Shown here piece by piece: positions 1 to 10,122 of a DNA stretch of 64,000 bases. How positions within the stretch are numbered: position 1 is the first letter of the stretch; every line of letters starts with the position of its first letter. Under the pieces are notes generated by a model, which ran no database searches, was not told the origin of the DNA, and saw only the letters and a program-made list of their open reading frames with translations. The stretch spans positions 1,054,001 through 1,118,000 of the forward strand of contig NZ_CP073588.1 of NCBI RefSeq assembly GCF_021560015.1. The letters are read 5' to 3'. A program made the position numbers and the translations under genes. Source of the DNA: Shewanella vesiculosa (GTDB lineage Bacteria > Pseudomonadota > Gammaproteobacteria > Enterobacterales > Shewanellaceae).

Positions 1-971
1 ATGTCAACCCAAGGCTCAAGCTTAACTCCTTGGGGTAATATTTTTTGCTGTTTTTCGACAAAATTATTAATAGTTTTCGCTACATCGGTAATACTCTGAT
101 TTTTAGCCGCACCAATAAAGAAGGTAACCGAATTCTTGCCATTAAATTTTGAGTATTGAATACCTTCTTGAAAGCCATCATTGACGGTGGCGATATCACC
201 CAATAAGATCTTAGTGCCATCATCTAATGTTAATAATGGTAGCTGTTCAAACTCATAACCTACATAGGCTTGGTTCTGGACTCGTAAATTAATGTAACCA
301 TTTTCTGCTTTAATTTGTCCTGCAGACATATTTCGTGAATAACCACGCACCGCACTAGCAACATCGTCAAAGGTTAAACCATATTCACGTAAGCGATCTT
401 TGCTGACTTCAATACCGATTTCATATCCAAGACCGCTATAGTATTCGCTAATATTGACACCAGGCAGTTGCATTATCTCATCGTTAATTCGCTCGCCTAA
501 ATCTTTGAGCTGTATTTGGTCTAAATCGCCATACAGACTTAAATACATCACCTCTTGTCTGAATTTAATCCGTTCAACTTTAGGTGGTTCCATACCACCT
601 GGAAAGGTTGAAATAGAGCCAATTTCGGCTTTAACTTCTTCAAGTACTACTTGAGGATCATATGATTCCTCAACTTGAAAATACCCTTGAGCCATATTAC
701 GGTTTGAATAGGTAATGACCCGTTTTAATCCTTGAACACTCTCTAAAGCTTGTTCAATTTTAATGGTAATGCCTTCCTCCACTTCTTGTGGTGCAGTGCC
801 TGGGTAGACTGCGCTGAATTGGATCCAGTTAATTTCAACCGCTGGGAAGAATTGCTTGCGGATAGTATTAGCAGTCAACAGACCGCCGAGTAAAATAATG
901 ATCATCAGCAAGTTTGCCGCGACACTATTACGGGCAAACCAAGCGATGATTCCTTTATTCGTATCGTCCAT
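1..971 (-). CDS. RND-family efflux permease, N-terminal part (cut by window edge)
   Basis: The reading frame opens with MDDTNKGIIAWF and runs off the left edge, giving about 323 residues with no stop. It has the usual start of an inner-membrane RND pump: a first transmembrane helix (about residues 12-32), then the periplasmic porter region with phrases such as FPAVEINW and YPGTAPQEVEE that are typical of the AcrB/HAE1 group. Such pumps export hydrophobic compounds using proton influx, together with a periplasmic adaptor and an outer-membrane channel. The start lies 5 bases after the stop of the adaptor gene at 977, so the two are one leftward operon. Substrate cannot be told from sequence. 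About two thirds of the protein lies outside the window. Confidence 0.9.
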   Translation of the reverse strand, partial: MDDTNKGIIAWFARNSVAANLLMIIILLGGLLTANTIRKQFFPAVEINWIQFSAVYPGTAPQEVEEGITIKIEQALESVQGLKRVITYSNRNMAQGYFQVEESYDPQVVLEEVKAEIGSISTFPGGMEPPKVERIKFRQEVMYLSLYGDLDQIQLKDLGERINDEIMQLPGVNISEYYSGLGYEIGIEVSKDRLREYGLTFDDVASAVRGYSRNMSAGQIKAENGYINLRVQNQAYVGYEFEQLPLLTLDDGTKILLGDIATVNDGFQEGIQYSKFNGKNSVTFFIGAAKNQSITDVAKTINNFVEKQQKILPQGVKLEPWVD

Positions 972-976
972 GATGT

Positions 977-2164
977 TTATTTACCTTCCATAGCGATTTC
1001 AGTTTTATCGGTTTCTATCGGCTCGTCTTGAAGGATTTTATCTGCTGGTAACGCCAGCTTCATGCCTTCTAATGGGTAATCAAGCGCTGATGTGATGACT
1101 TCCATTCCAGGATCCAGACCTTCAGAAATAACCACATTGGCGCCTTCTTGGCGAATAATCTTTACGGGTTTATAGCGTAAGGTGTTGTCGCTATCCATTA
1201 TTGCGACTAAGCCATTTACAATTAAATGACGTGGAATAACGGCGACATTGCCAGCATTACTACCTTGTATGTTTGCAGTAACATAGGTGCCGAAACGTAA
1301 TTCATTTTTATCGGTTTTCAGTCCATATGGGTCTTCGATTTCAGCAACCAGATAGGTCATGCGACTTTTACTGTCAACAACTCCTTCACTGCGAACTATT
1401 TTCCCTTGCCACTGTTGTTTACTTCCGGCGAAGTTACCCATTAATGTCACTTCAGAATGAGTGCCTTTTTGATCCAAATATTGCATTTCTTTATCGGCGA
1501 GAGGTAAGCGGATTTCAGCCGTATCGGTATTATAAATGTGTCCGATTTTACTTCCTGTGGTGACATAAGCACCTAAACCAATTTCACGGCTAGAAATAAG
1601 TGCATCATAAGGGGCGCGGATCACAGTCCGTTCTAGATCTCGATGTGATCGGAGTAAATCGGCTTCTGCACTTTTTAGCTTAGCTAATTCTTGAGCGAGT
1701 TGTGGTTTACGCAAACTGAGAGCGGTAGGCTTACTATTGGTAATTTCTGCCCATTCACGTAAGGCAACTTCACCATTAGCGCGTTCTTGAACCATGTTAG
1801 CTTTTGCTGATGCCACATTAGCCTGAGAATCTAATAAGCCAGCTTCGTAATCACTGGGATCAATCTTAGCTAAAATATCGCCTTTTTTAACAAAGCCACC
1901 TTTGACGAATTTATCCGCTAGGTAAATGATTTCACCACTGACTTGTGCAACCAATTCGGTATCGTACTTGGCTGCGACGACACCGTATGAACTGACCGAA
2001 AAGGTCATGGGTTTGTACTCGATGGCTTCCACTGATACCAGAGGAGTAGTATCAACGACAGGCTTTTCCTCTGGGGGCTTTTTTAACGCAGAAATCCCAA
2101 CTAAACCAGCTATTCCAATTGCTAATACTATTATCGGTAGTATGATTTGTTTTTTAGTTGCCAC
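977..2164 (-). CDS. RND efflux periplasmic adaptor (HlyD/AcrA family)
   Basis: A 395-residue membrane-fusion protein. It begins with a single hydrophobic anchor (about residues 8-27), followed by the barrel/lipoyl-like segment around VVAAKYDTELVAQVSG, a coiled-coil hairpin rich in Ala, Glu and Lys (about 105-165), the second lipoyl half (VIRAPYDALIS) and a C-terminal beta-barrel/membrane-proximal part. This order is standard for adaptors that bridge an RND pump and a TolC-type channel. The start is a GTG preceded by GGAAAG; no upstream ATG fits. The pump gene follows after 5 bases. No outer-membrane channel gene is in the window. The transported compound is unknown. Confidence 0.9.
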   Translation of the reverse strand: MATKKQIILPIIVLAIGIAGLVGISALKKPPEEKPVVDTTPLVSVEAIEYKPMTFSVSSYGVVAAKYDTELVAQVSGEIIYLADKFVKGGFVKKGDILAKIDPSDYEAGLLDSQANVASAKANMVQERANGEVALREWAEITNSKPTALSLRKPQLAQELAKLKSAEADLLRSHRDLERTVIRAPYDALISSREIGLGAYVTTGSKIGHIYNTDTAEIRLPLADKEMQYLDQKGTHSEVTLMGNFAGSKQQWQGKIVRSEGVVDSKSRMTYLVAEIEDPYGLKTDKNELRFGTYVTANIQGSNAGNVAVIPRHLIVNGLVAIMDSDNTLRYKPVKIIRQEGANVVISEGLDPGMEVITSALDYPLEGMKLALPADKILQDEPIETDKTEIAMEGK

Positions 2165-2312
2165 GATCTTTCCTTATAAAATAATGCGTTATTTTTGCAG
2201 TAGGCCAAGTCAATACTGCCAATAGTCTTTTTTGTCATTTATATGTTAATCGAAATGTTTAATCTTTGGTGTTTCATTGTGTAAACTTGTGTGTCAACCC
2301 AAGGAGAAAACA

Positions 2313-2873
2313 ATGCAAGTCGCCAATACATCTAGATTACAATTATCATTAATAACCCTTGATGACAGTGCATTATTATTTGAACTCGACCAGGACGAGC
2401 GAGTCATGCATTTTCTCAATGGTGGAATTAAAACCACACAGCAGCAGATTGATACGGTGATGATGCCAAGATTAGCTCAATATTTACATCCTGCTAAAGG
2501 TTGGGGGTTATGGAAAGTCCAAGCGCTTGATTGTGCTGAAAATGAGCAACACGGCTTAAGCGGCGAGTATTTAGGCTGGGTATTAGTCAGACCGATGCAC
2601 TTTTTTACCCAAGCACAGCCACATAACTTGGAATTAGGTTGGCGGTTTAAACATATCAGTTGGGGTAAAGGCTATGCTACCGAAGCAGCGAAAGCGGTAA
2701 TGGAGGCTGTGAGTGCCTCAGCTGAAGTAACCCATGTCAGTGCTATTGCAGTAGAAGACAATCTAGCTTCAATTGCAATAATGAAAAAACTCGGTATGAC
2801 TTTTCAGCATAAGAGTATTCACCGCGATCCTTTAGGCGATACCGAAGCGGTGTTCTACCAAAAAATGGTGTAA
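2313..2873 (+). CDS. GNAT-family N-acetyltransferase (RimJ/RimL type)
   Basis: A 186-residue protein from the ATG at 2313, which has AAGGAG six bases upstream; the frame stays open for 12 more codons upstream, but no ribosome site supports a longer form. The middle contains LELGWRFKHISWGKGYATEA, the acetyl-CoA binding motif A of the RimJ/RimL branch, and VEDNLASIAIMKKLGM, the typical motif B. These enzymes move an acetyl group from acetyl-CoA to an amine on a protein or small molecule; the substrate here is unknown. It is convergent with trxB and shares a bidirectional terminator with it. Confidence 0.85.
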   Translation: MQVANTSRLQLSLITLDDSALLFELDQDERVMHFLNGGIKTTQQQIDTVMMPRLAQYLHPAKGWGLWKVQALDCAENEQHGLSGEYLGWVLVRPMHFFTQAQPHNLELGWRFKHISWGKGYATEAAKAVMEAVSASAEVTHVSAIAVEDNLASIAIMKKLGMTFQHKSIHRDPLGDTEAVFYQKMV

Positions 2874-2904
2874 TACTCATTTGATTCATTTTGATAACAG
2901 CTAT

Positions 2905-2936
2905 AAAAAAAGAGCAGCCTGAGCTGCTCTTTTTGA
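2905..2936. terminator. Bidirectional rho-independent terminator
   Basis: AGAGCAGC and GCTGCTCT form a perfect stem around the loop CTGA, flanked by an A-run on the left and a T-run on the right. It lies between the convergent acetyltransferase gene and trxB and can serve both. Confidence 0.9.
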
Positions 2937-2950
2937 TTAAATGTAATCAA

Positions 2951-4455
<1,505 letters not shown>

Positions 4456-5484
4456 ATGTCAAATGATATAGAGCTATGCTACAGCAAAAGTAATACCTAT
4501 CCAGTAAACCCAAATAACGAGCAAGCTTTTGCTACGTTTCAACAAGACAACCCACATATTAATAGTGCCTTTGTCTCTGCGGGCACTCCGTTTATTATGC
4601 GTAATGGAGCTAGCAATGGTTCTAATTGGCGAAAAGAACGCCCTGAATTAGTTTGCACGCTTAGTCAAATACAATCTTTACCGCAACAAGCAAAACGAAA
4701 TATTGCTTTGATGGATGATATGTTTGGAGGCGAAAACCTACAAGCCCTCGCTGATTTTTATCAAGCTGAATTAGCACCCATGGTGCGCAATGAAAGCATC
4801 GGAGCCATAGGTGCAGCATCTACAGCTTTAGATACAAGATTAAGTAACTTTGCTAAAGCCGCTCATAAACTTCAAGATGCATTAGAGAAAGTTAGAATAG
4901 GCGCACAAGCAAAATATCCTAAAGCCCGAATGATGATGTTAGAACAAAACGCAAGGGAACTTGGGAAAGACTTCAATCAAAAATTCCAGACAGAAATCAA
5001 TAAATACATTGGTCGGGTCAAAAGCAAAAGAGGTACTGTTTACAGTAATGCTGATCGTGGTATCAATAAAGCAAAAAGCGGTAGGTCCATAAAACCGATT
5101 CAATTTACCTCTACAGTTGATTTTCAAAATTTACGCGCTTTTGAAATGGGAGCAAATCTTCTCGGTAAAGGATTAATTGTGCTTGATGCTGGGATCCGTG
5201 CGGGCAATGTACATGTTGATTATTTAGCTGGAGCTAATTGGCAAAAACGTGCCGCGGTTGAAACAGCCGGCTTTGGTTTGAGTACTGCGGCAGGCTTAGC
5301 TACAGGTGCTGCAATAGTTGAAGCAGGATTAGGTATTGCTCTATTAGCAACCCCTGTTGGCTGGGTAATTATTATTGGTACAGCTGTAACTGTTGGGTAT
5401 GTTGCAGCTAAAGGTGGTGATTCTATCGGGCAATGGGTTGCCAATGAAGCCTATAATATTGGTGACTGGTTAAATAGCCTATAG
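4456..5484 (+). CDS. Protein with glycine-rich hydrophobic C-terminal region; candidate pore-forming toxin/effector
   Basis: I do not recognise a named family with certainty. The 342-residue product has no signal peptide. It has a polar N-terminal third, then a predicted helical middle (about residues 105-200) rich in Ala, Lys and Gln. The C-terminal part (about 265-325) is long, hydrophobic and full of Gly/Ala repeats (AAGLATGAAIVEAGLGIALL, then VGWVIIIGTAVTVGYVAA), resembling the glycine-zipper segments of membrane-inserting toxins. The ATG has AAAGGA upstream. Ten bases after the stop comes a small two-helix membrane protein, the arrangement expected for a toxin and its inner-membrane immunity partner, such as type VI secretion pore-forming effectors. 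That function is inference; no secretion genes or VgrG/PAAR gene are in the window. Confidence 0.6.
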   Translation: MSNDIELCYSKSNTYPVNPNNEQAFATFQQDNPHINSAFVSAGTPFIMRNGASNGSNWRKERPELVCTLSQIQSLPQQAKRNIALMDDMFGGENLQALADFYQAELAPMVRNESIGAIGAASTALDTRLSNFAKAAHKLQDALEKVRIGAQAKYPKARMMMLEQNARELGKDFNQKFQTEINKYIGRVKSKRGTVYSNADRGINKAKSGRSIKPIQFTSTVDFQNLRAFEMGANLLGKGLIVLDAGIRAGNVHVDYLAGANWQKRAAVETAGFGLSTAAGLATGAAIVEAGLGIALLATPVGWVIIIGTAVTVGYVAAKGGDSIGQWVANEAYNIGDWLNSL

Positions 5485-5494
5485 CGAGGGATTT

Positions 5495-5857
5495 ATGGAA
5501 GAGTTATCCACTGAAAGCTTGATGGCTGTAGTGTTTTTTATTGTATTGCTTATATGGGGTACTGCCATATTTTTATTTGGCCGCATTACTATTAAACATC
5601 TTGAGCAAGAAATGTTGAAAGAAGGGATAGAGCCCCCTGCTTGGGATAAAGGTATTGGTGCACGAATGGTTGCTTACGCTGGGGTTATTGCTTGGCCCAA
5701 CCTCAAACGTCATGCTTCTCTTGTTAATATTGAAGCGACAAAGCGCTTTAGTCGAAGCAAAGACAAAAAACTTGCGTGGTTCTACATTATTTCTTCGGTA
5801 AGTATTTTTACTCTTGGATTATTTATTTACTATTTATATATCCATAAGAGTTACTAG
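5495..5857 (+). CDS. Small two-helix membrane protein; candidate immunity partner of the 4456 product
   Basis: A 120-residue protein with one hydrophobic helix near the N terminus (about residues 9-28) and another at the C terminus (about 94-116). Between them is a soluble stretch of about 65 residues with many charged side chains. The ATG is preceded by GAGGG and lies 10 bases after the upstream stop, so the pair is almost certainly co-transcribed. Small polytopic membrane proteins encoded directly behind a pore-forming toxin often protect the producer by blocking the pore in its own membrane. I recognise no family; the immunity role is inferred from position and topology only. Confidence 0.6.
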   Translation: MEELSTESLMAVVFFIVLLIWGTAIFLFGRITIKHLEQEMLKEGIEPPAWDKGIGARMVAYAGVIAWPNLKRHASLVNIEATKRFSRSKDKKLAWFYIISSVSIFTLGLFIYYLYIHKSY

Positions 5858-5956
5858 TGTGAATGGATGATTGATTTAACATCGATGAGTAATATTAAGT
5901 AAAAGCTAACAAAAAAATCTATCCTCTGCCGTTGCTTAAATAGGGTGTGTTTGTTT

Positions 5957-5995
5957 CATTGTTGAAATAAGGACATCCCTCTTATTTCAACAATG
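5957..5995. repeat. Perfect 15-bp inverted repeat between convergent genes
   Basis: CATTGTTGAAATAAG and its exact complement CTTATTTCAACAATG flank a 9-base loop. It sits between the candidate immunity gene and msrA, which are convergent, so it may act as a two-way terminator, although neither side carries a clear T-run. Confidence 0.7.
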
Positions 5996-6068
5996 TGTCG
6001 TAAACTCAAAAATATCAGTGATTTTGGTTGATCACGTAATAAGAAAAGTATTATTTATCTCAATCCAA

Positions 6069-6548
6069 TTAGTAAACCAAGTGACAAGTTGGTAGGTTAT
6101 TTTTTTCTAAATAATTCTGATGATATTCCTCGGCTATGTGGAATGTTTGTATCGGTACAATTTCAGTCACAATATGACGCTGTCCCCATTTACCGCTGCG
6201 TGCTAATGCCAGCTTTGAGGTTTCAGCTTGGGCTTTTTGTTCTTTATCGTGAAAAAATATCGTACTGCGATATTGAGTGCCAATGTCGCCACCCTGCATG
6301 TTTAACATGGTCGGGTTATGGTTTTTCCAAAACACATCCAGCAGGTCGTTAAAACTGACCACTTCAGGATCAAATTCAACTTGGACAACTTCAGCATGGC
6401 CAGTGGAACCCGTCTTCACTTCTTTATAAGTTGTTGCAGTGTCTTTGCCACCCATGTAGCCACACGTTGCGTTACTGACGCCGTTAATTTCACGGAAAAA
6501 ATATTCAACACCCCAAAAACAGCCTGCACCAAATGTTGCTAACGCCAT
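6069..6548 (-). CDS. msrA: Peptide methionine sulfoxide reductase A
   Basis: A 159-residue enzyme that reduces methionine-S-sulfoxide in proteins and free methionine, repairing oxidative damage in the cytoplasm. The catalytic motif GCFWG is at residues 9-13, and CGYMGG and YKEVKTGSTGHAEVVQVEFD are characteristic of the family. The product is a short, compact MsrA without the N-terminal extension of the E. coli enzyme and without a fused MsrB domain. The ATG at 6548 has AGGG upstream. It stands alone on this strand. Confidence 0.95.
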   Translation of the reverse strand: MALATFGAGCFWGVEYFFREINGVSNATCGYMGGKDTATTYKEVKTGSTGHAEVVQVEFDPEVVSFNDLLDVFWKNHNPTMLNMQGGDIGTQYRSTIFFHDKEQKAQAETSKLALARSGKWGQRHIVTEIVPIQTFHIAEEYHQNYLEKNNLPTCHLVY

Positions 6549-6768
6549 GACATACCCTTAAAACATATTATAGAAGTCTAGATGGCTGTAATTGTGTTGA
6601 ATATTGTGATGTTTTGCAAGCAAACTTTTATTAAAAAATAAAACTAACATATGCCTGCAATAAAATAGTCTTTGGCTATGATAGAATCTGTGGCAATAGG
6701 CATCTTAGTTAACAGCCGTTTACGTCAAGTTTAACTACGCCATATAATAATGAGACAAGGAGTTGATA

Positions 6769-7797
6769 GTGTTATCTGACCTGATGATAAACCACGATTT
6801 TTTAGCCTATACCTTAGCAAATCCGACTCGACTACCAGCAGCGTATGACTTTATGTTAGCCCAACATACTCGGGTTGATGTATTAGATACTGGGGTGATT
6901 GTATTTACGCCAACAACTGCCACTAAAGACATAGTGTTGTCATGTGCCGTGCACGGTAATGAAACTGCGCCAATTGAAATATGCAATCAACTGATTAAAG
7001 ATTTGCTGACTCAACGTATAGTGGCCAAGCAGCGTGTAATGTTTTTAATCGGTAATCCCGCTGCGATCATTAATAAAACCCGTTTTATTGATGAAAACAT
7101 GAATCGCCTATTTAGCGGTGCGCATTCAAAGGGTGAGGGTTTAACTCACCCTGAGCGCCATCGAGCTAAAGCCTTAGAGCAATACGTGGCTGACTTTTTC
7201 AATGCCAATAGCGACAATCAACGCATTCATTACGACTTACATACCGCAATCCGTGCTTCAAAGCATGAAAAGTTTGCCATTTACCCATACCGTCCAGGTC
7301 GTGCTTTTAGCGGCGAGCAAATTATGTTTTTGGCGGCATGTGGTGTTGATACCATATTATTCCACCATGAACCGACAACTACGTTTAGCTACTACTCCTC
7401 AGAGCAATTTCAAGCAGATGCATTTACCGTTGAATTAGGAAAAGTAATGCCATTTGGTCAAAACGACATGAGTCGTTTTGCGCAAACTCATACTATGCTT
7501 GAAAAACTGGTTACTGAGCCTCAGTTAGCGCCTGTTGAGTTTGACGCAAGTAAGGTCAACTTGTATAAGGTGTCTAGGTCGATTAATAAACATTTCGATG
7601 ACTTTGAATTTAGCTTTGCTGGTGATGCAGAAAACTTCAGTGCTTTTAGTCACGGGGCTGTGTTAGCGACAGAAGGTGGTAAAGCGATCACCGTCGAACA
7701 GCCACAAGAGGCCATTGTATTTCCGAATGCAAATGTACCCATTGGGCAGCGTACAGTGCTATGTTTAGTACCTGCACCGAACGAGTCAATCTTATAG
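6769..7797 (+). CDS. astE: Succinylglutamate desuccinylase/aspartoacylase family protein
   Basis: About 342 residues. The product has the zinc amidohydrolase signature of the AstE/AspA family: [11 protein letters not shown] supplies the first His and Glu ligands and YDLHTAIR the second His. AstE removes succinate from N-succinylglutamate in the last step of arginine catabolism by the AST pathway. No other ast genes are present, so the substrate is not proven. The start is uncertain: a TTG at 6763 touches the AAGGAG site, whereas the GTG at 6769 lies six bases behind it and is preferred. It is followed by the bkd operon on the same strand after a 156-base gap with its own control region. Confidence 0.8.
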   Translation: MLSDLMINHDFLAYTLANPTRLPAAYDFMLAQHTRVDVLDTGVIVFTPTTATKDIVLSCAVHGNETAPIEICNQLIKDLLTQRIVAKQRVMFLIGNPAAIINKTRFIDENMNRLFSGAHSKGEGLTHPERHRAKALEQYVADFFNANSDNQRIHYDLHTAIRASKHEKFAIYPYRPGRAFSGEQIMFLAACGVDTILFHHEPTTTFSYYSSEQFQADAFTVELGKVMPFGQNDMSRFAQTHTMLEKLVTEPQLAPVEFDASKVNLYKVSRSINKHFDDFEFSFAGDAENFSAFSHGAVLATEGGKAITVEQPQEAIVFPNANVPIGQRTVLCLVPAPNESIL

Positions 7798-7869
7798 TCG
7801 TAAAGCAATATATACATGTCAATCGTGAGTAAAATACGTTTACAGTGAGAGTAAGTATTGATAGGTAGT

Positions 7870-7883
7870 TTACGTTAACGTAA
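7870..7883. promoter_or_regulatory. 14-bp perfect palindrome, candidate operator of the bkd operon
   Basis: TTACGTTAACGTAA is a perfect palindrome 70 bases before bkdA1. From memory, it resembles the sites assigned to LiuR, the MerR-type regulator of branched-chain amino acid breakdown in Shewanella and relatives; I cannot check the consensus here. A separate hairpin (GCCATGTT / AACATGGC) occupies 7909-7931 in the leader. Confidence 0.5.
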
Positions 7884-7953
7884 TGTCTACTCGCATAGTA
7901 TAAATAGAGCCATGTTTATGTTGAACATGGCTTAACAATAACAAGAGCATAAT

Positions 7954-9132
7954 ATGAGCAACGCACCACTGACCAATGAAACAGTGCACCGTGTCAGCTT
8001 CTTAGACAAAGCGTCATTGCACATCCCCATTTTGCGTATTTTGCAAGCTGATGGCACCACATATGAAAATGCGGTTTTACCAGTAATCGACAAGGCTCTG
8101 GCCGAAAAAATATTTGATACCTGTGTTTTTACACGAGTATTAGACGAGCGTATGTTGGGTGCGCAACGTCAAGGACGAATTAGTTTTTACATGACCTGTA
8201 CCGGTGAAGAAGCCTCAATTATCGGCAGCACAGCAGCGCTGGATAAAGACGACGTCATTTTGGCTCAATATCGCGAACACGCCTCATTGCGTTATCGTGG
8301 ATTTAGTACTGAACAATTTATGAATCAAATGTTCAGTAACGAGAAAGATTTAGGTAAAGGTCGCCAAATGCCGATCCATTACGGCAGCCGTGAACTCAAT
8401 TACCAAACCATTTCGTCACCACTGGCAACGCAAATTCCGCAGGCGACTGGTGTTGCTTATGGTATGAAGTTACAAGGCAAGCGTAATGTGGCCATTTGTT
8501 ATTTTGGTGAAGGCGCTGCATCAGAAGGTGACTTCCATGCTGGTTTGAATATGGCTGCAGTACTCAAGTCTCCTACCATCTTTTTCTGTCGCAACAATGG
8601 TTATGCTATTTCTACCCCAACCGAAGAGCAATTTGCCGGTAACGGTATTGCCAGTCGCGGCGTAGGTTACGGTATGCATACCATACGTGTAGACGGTAAC
8701 GACATGCTCGCAGTGCTAGCCGCTACGCAACAAGCTCGAGCTCACGCATTAGAGCACAATGCTCCGGTATTGATTGAAGCTATGACATATCGTTTGGGTG
8801 CGCATTCTTCATCAGACGATCCATCTGGGTATCGTTCAAAAGAAGAAGAAGCAAAATGGCAACAGCACGACCCAGTAAAACGTTTTAAATTGTGGATGAT
8901 CAACAAAGATTGGCTTACTGAAGCCGATGAAGCCAAGTTATTTGAACGTTATCGCGAAGAAGTGTTAGCGGCAGTTAAAGTGGCTGAAAAGTTGCCGGTG
9001 CCGAAACTCGACGAAATTATCGAAGATGTGCTTGATAAACCAACTCCAGCGCTTAGAAAACAGCTTAAAGAGTTGAAAGAGCATATCGCTAAGTATCCAA
9101 AAGCCTATCCAAAAAGCGCAGGGAGACTCTAA
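7954..9132 (+). CDS. bkdA1: Branched-chain 2-oxoacid dehydrogenase E1, alpha subunit
   Basis: A 392-residue thiamine diphosphate enzyme subunit. With the beta subunit it decarboxylates the 2-oxoacids from valine, leucine and isoleucine and passes the acyl group to the lipoyl E2. The TPP-binding motif is visible as GEGAASEGDFHAGLNMAA ... NNGYAIST, and the phosphorylation-loop region (RLGAHSSSDDPSGYRSKEE) matches the branched-chain type rather than the PDH type. It is the first gene of a tight operon: bkdA2 begins three bases after its stop and bkdB follows. The ATG lies at the end of a leader with a palindrome and a hairpin. The sequence shows no damage. Confidence 0.95.
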   Translation: MSNAPLTNETVHRVSFLDKASLHIPILRILQADGTTYENAVLPVIDKALAEKIFDTCVFTRVLDERMLGAQRQGRISFYMTCTGEEASIIGSTAALDKDDVILAQYREHASLRYRGFSTEQFMNQMFSNEKDLGKGRQMPIHYGSRELNYQTISSPLATQIPQATGVAYGMKLQGKRNVAICYFGEGAASEGDFHAGLNMAAVLKSPTIFFCRNNGYAISTPTEEQFAGNGIASRGVGYGMHTIRVDGNDMLAVLAATQQARAHALEHNAPVLIEAMTYRLGAHSSSDDPSGYRSKEEEAKWQQHDPVKRFKLWMINKDWLTEADEAKLFERYREEVLAAVKVAEKLPVPKLDEIIEDVLDKPTPALRKQLKELKEHIAKYPKAYPKSAGRL

Positions 9133-9135
9133 ATC

Positions 9136-10113
9136 GTGGCTCAAATGAATATGTTACACGCCATCAATGAGGCGTTATCAATAGCCATGACTGCCGATGA
9201 GCGCATGGTGATTTTTGGTGAAGATGTGGGTCACTTTGGTGGCGTTTTTCGTGCGACTTCTGGTCTGCAAGAACAGTTTGGTCGTGATCGTTGTTTCAAC
9301 ACACCGCTAACAGAGCAAGGCATTGCAGGTTTTGCTAATGGCTTAGCATCTTATGGTATGACTGCGGTTGCTGAAATTCAGTTCGCTGATTATATTTTTC
9401 CAGCATTCGATCAAATAGTTAATGAATCAGCAAAATTTAGATACCGCAGTGGTAATCAATTTGATGTGGGTGGATTAACCTTCCGAACCCCTTATGGCGG
9501 TGGGATAGCAGGTGGTCATTATCACTCACAATCTCCTGAAGCCTATTTTACCCAAACACCAGGCCTAAAAGTGGTGATTCCACGCAATCCAGAACAAGCA
9601 AAAGGATTGTTGTTGGCATCTATTCGCGATCCAAACCCGGTTATTTTCTTTGAACCTAAGCGTTTATACCGCGCATCTGTTGGCGAAGTGCCAGCCGGTG
9701 ACTACGTTATCGAATTAGGTAAAGCACAAGTGGTTAAGCAGGGCAGTGATATTACAGTCCTGGCTTGGGGCGCACAGATGGAAATCGTTGAAAAAGCCTG
9801 TGAGCGAGCGGAAAAAGAAGGTATTTCATGTGAAATTATCGACTTACGTACTATCGCACCATGGGATGTTGAAACCATCGCTAAATCAGTGACCAAAACC
9901 GGTCGTTTACTGATTAACCATGAAGCCCCTTTAACCGGTGGTTTTGCTGGCGAGATTGCCGCAACGATCCAACAAGAATGTTTCTTATCGCTTGAGTCAC
10001 CAATTTGTCGAGTGTGCGGCTTAGATACGCCTTATCCATTAGTGCATGAAAAAGAATACATGCCAGATGAGTTAAAGACCTTCGAAGCTATCAAGGCCAC
10101 AGTTGCTTATTAG
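9136..10113 (+). CDS. bkdA2: Branched-chain 2-oxoacid dehydrogenase E1, beta subunit
   Basis: A 325-residue transketolase-type subunit. Typical motifs are [15 protein letters not shown] near the N terminus, [17 protein letters not shown], and the C-terminal transketolase domain with [14 protein letters not shown]. It pairs with the alpha subunit to form the TPP active site. The start is a GTG at 9136, three bases after the bkdA1 stop, with GGGAG in the end of bkdA1 as ribosome site; translation is probably coupled. bkdB starts nine bases after its stop. Confidence 0.95.
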   Translation: MAQMNMLHAINEALSIAMTADERMVIFGEDVGHFGGVFRATSGLQEQFGRDRCFNTPLTEQGIAGFANGLASYGMTAVAEIQFADYIFPAFDQIVNESAKFRYRSGNQFDVGGLTFRTPYGGGIAGGHYHSQSPEAYFTQTPGLKVVIPRNPEQAKGLLLASIRDPNPVIFFEPKRLYRASVGEVPAGDYVIELGKAQVVKQGSDITVLAWGAQMEIVEKACERAEKEGISCEIIDLRTIAPWDVETIAKSVTKTGRLLINHEAPLTGGFAGEIAATIQQECFLSLESPICRVCGLDTPYPLVHEKEYMPDELKTFEAIKATVAY

Positions 10114-10122
10114 GAGTAAGAT

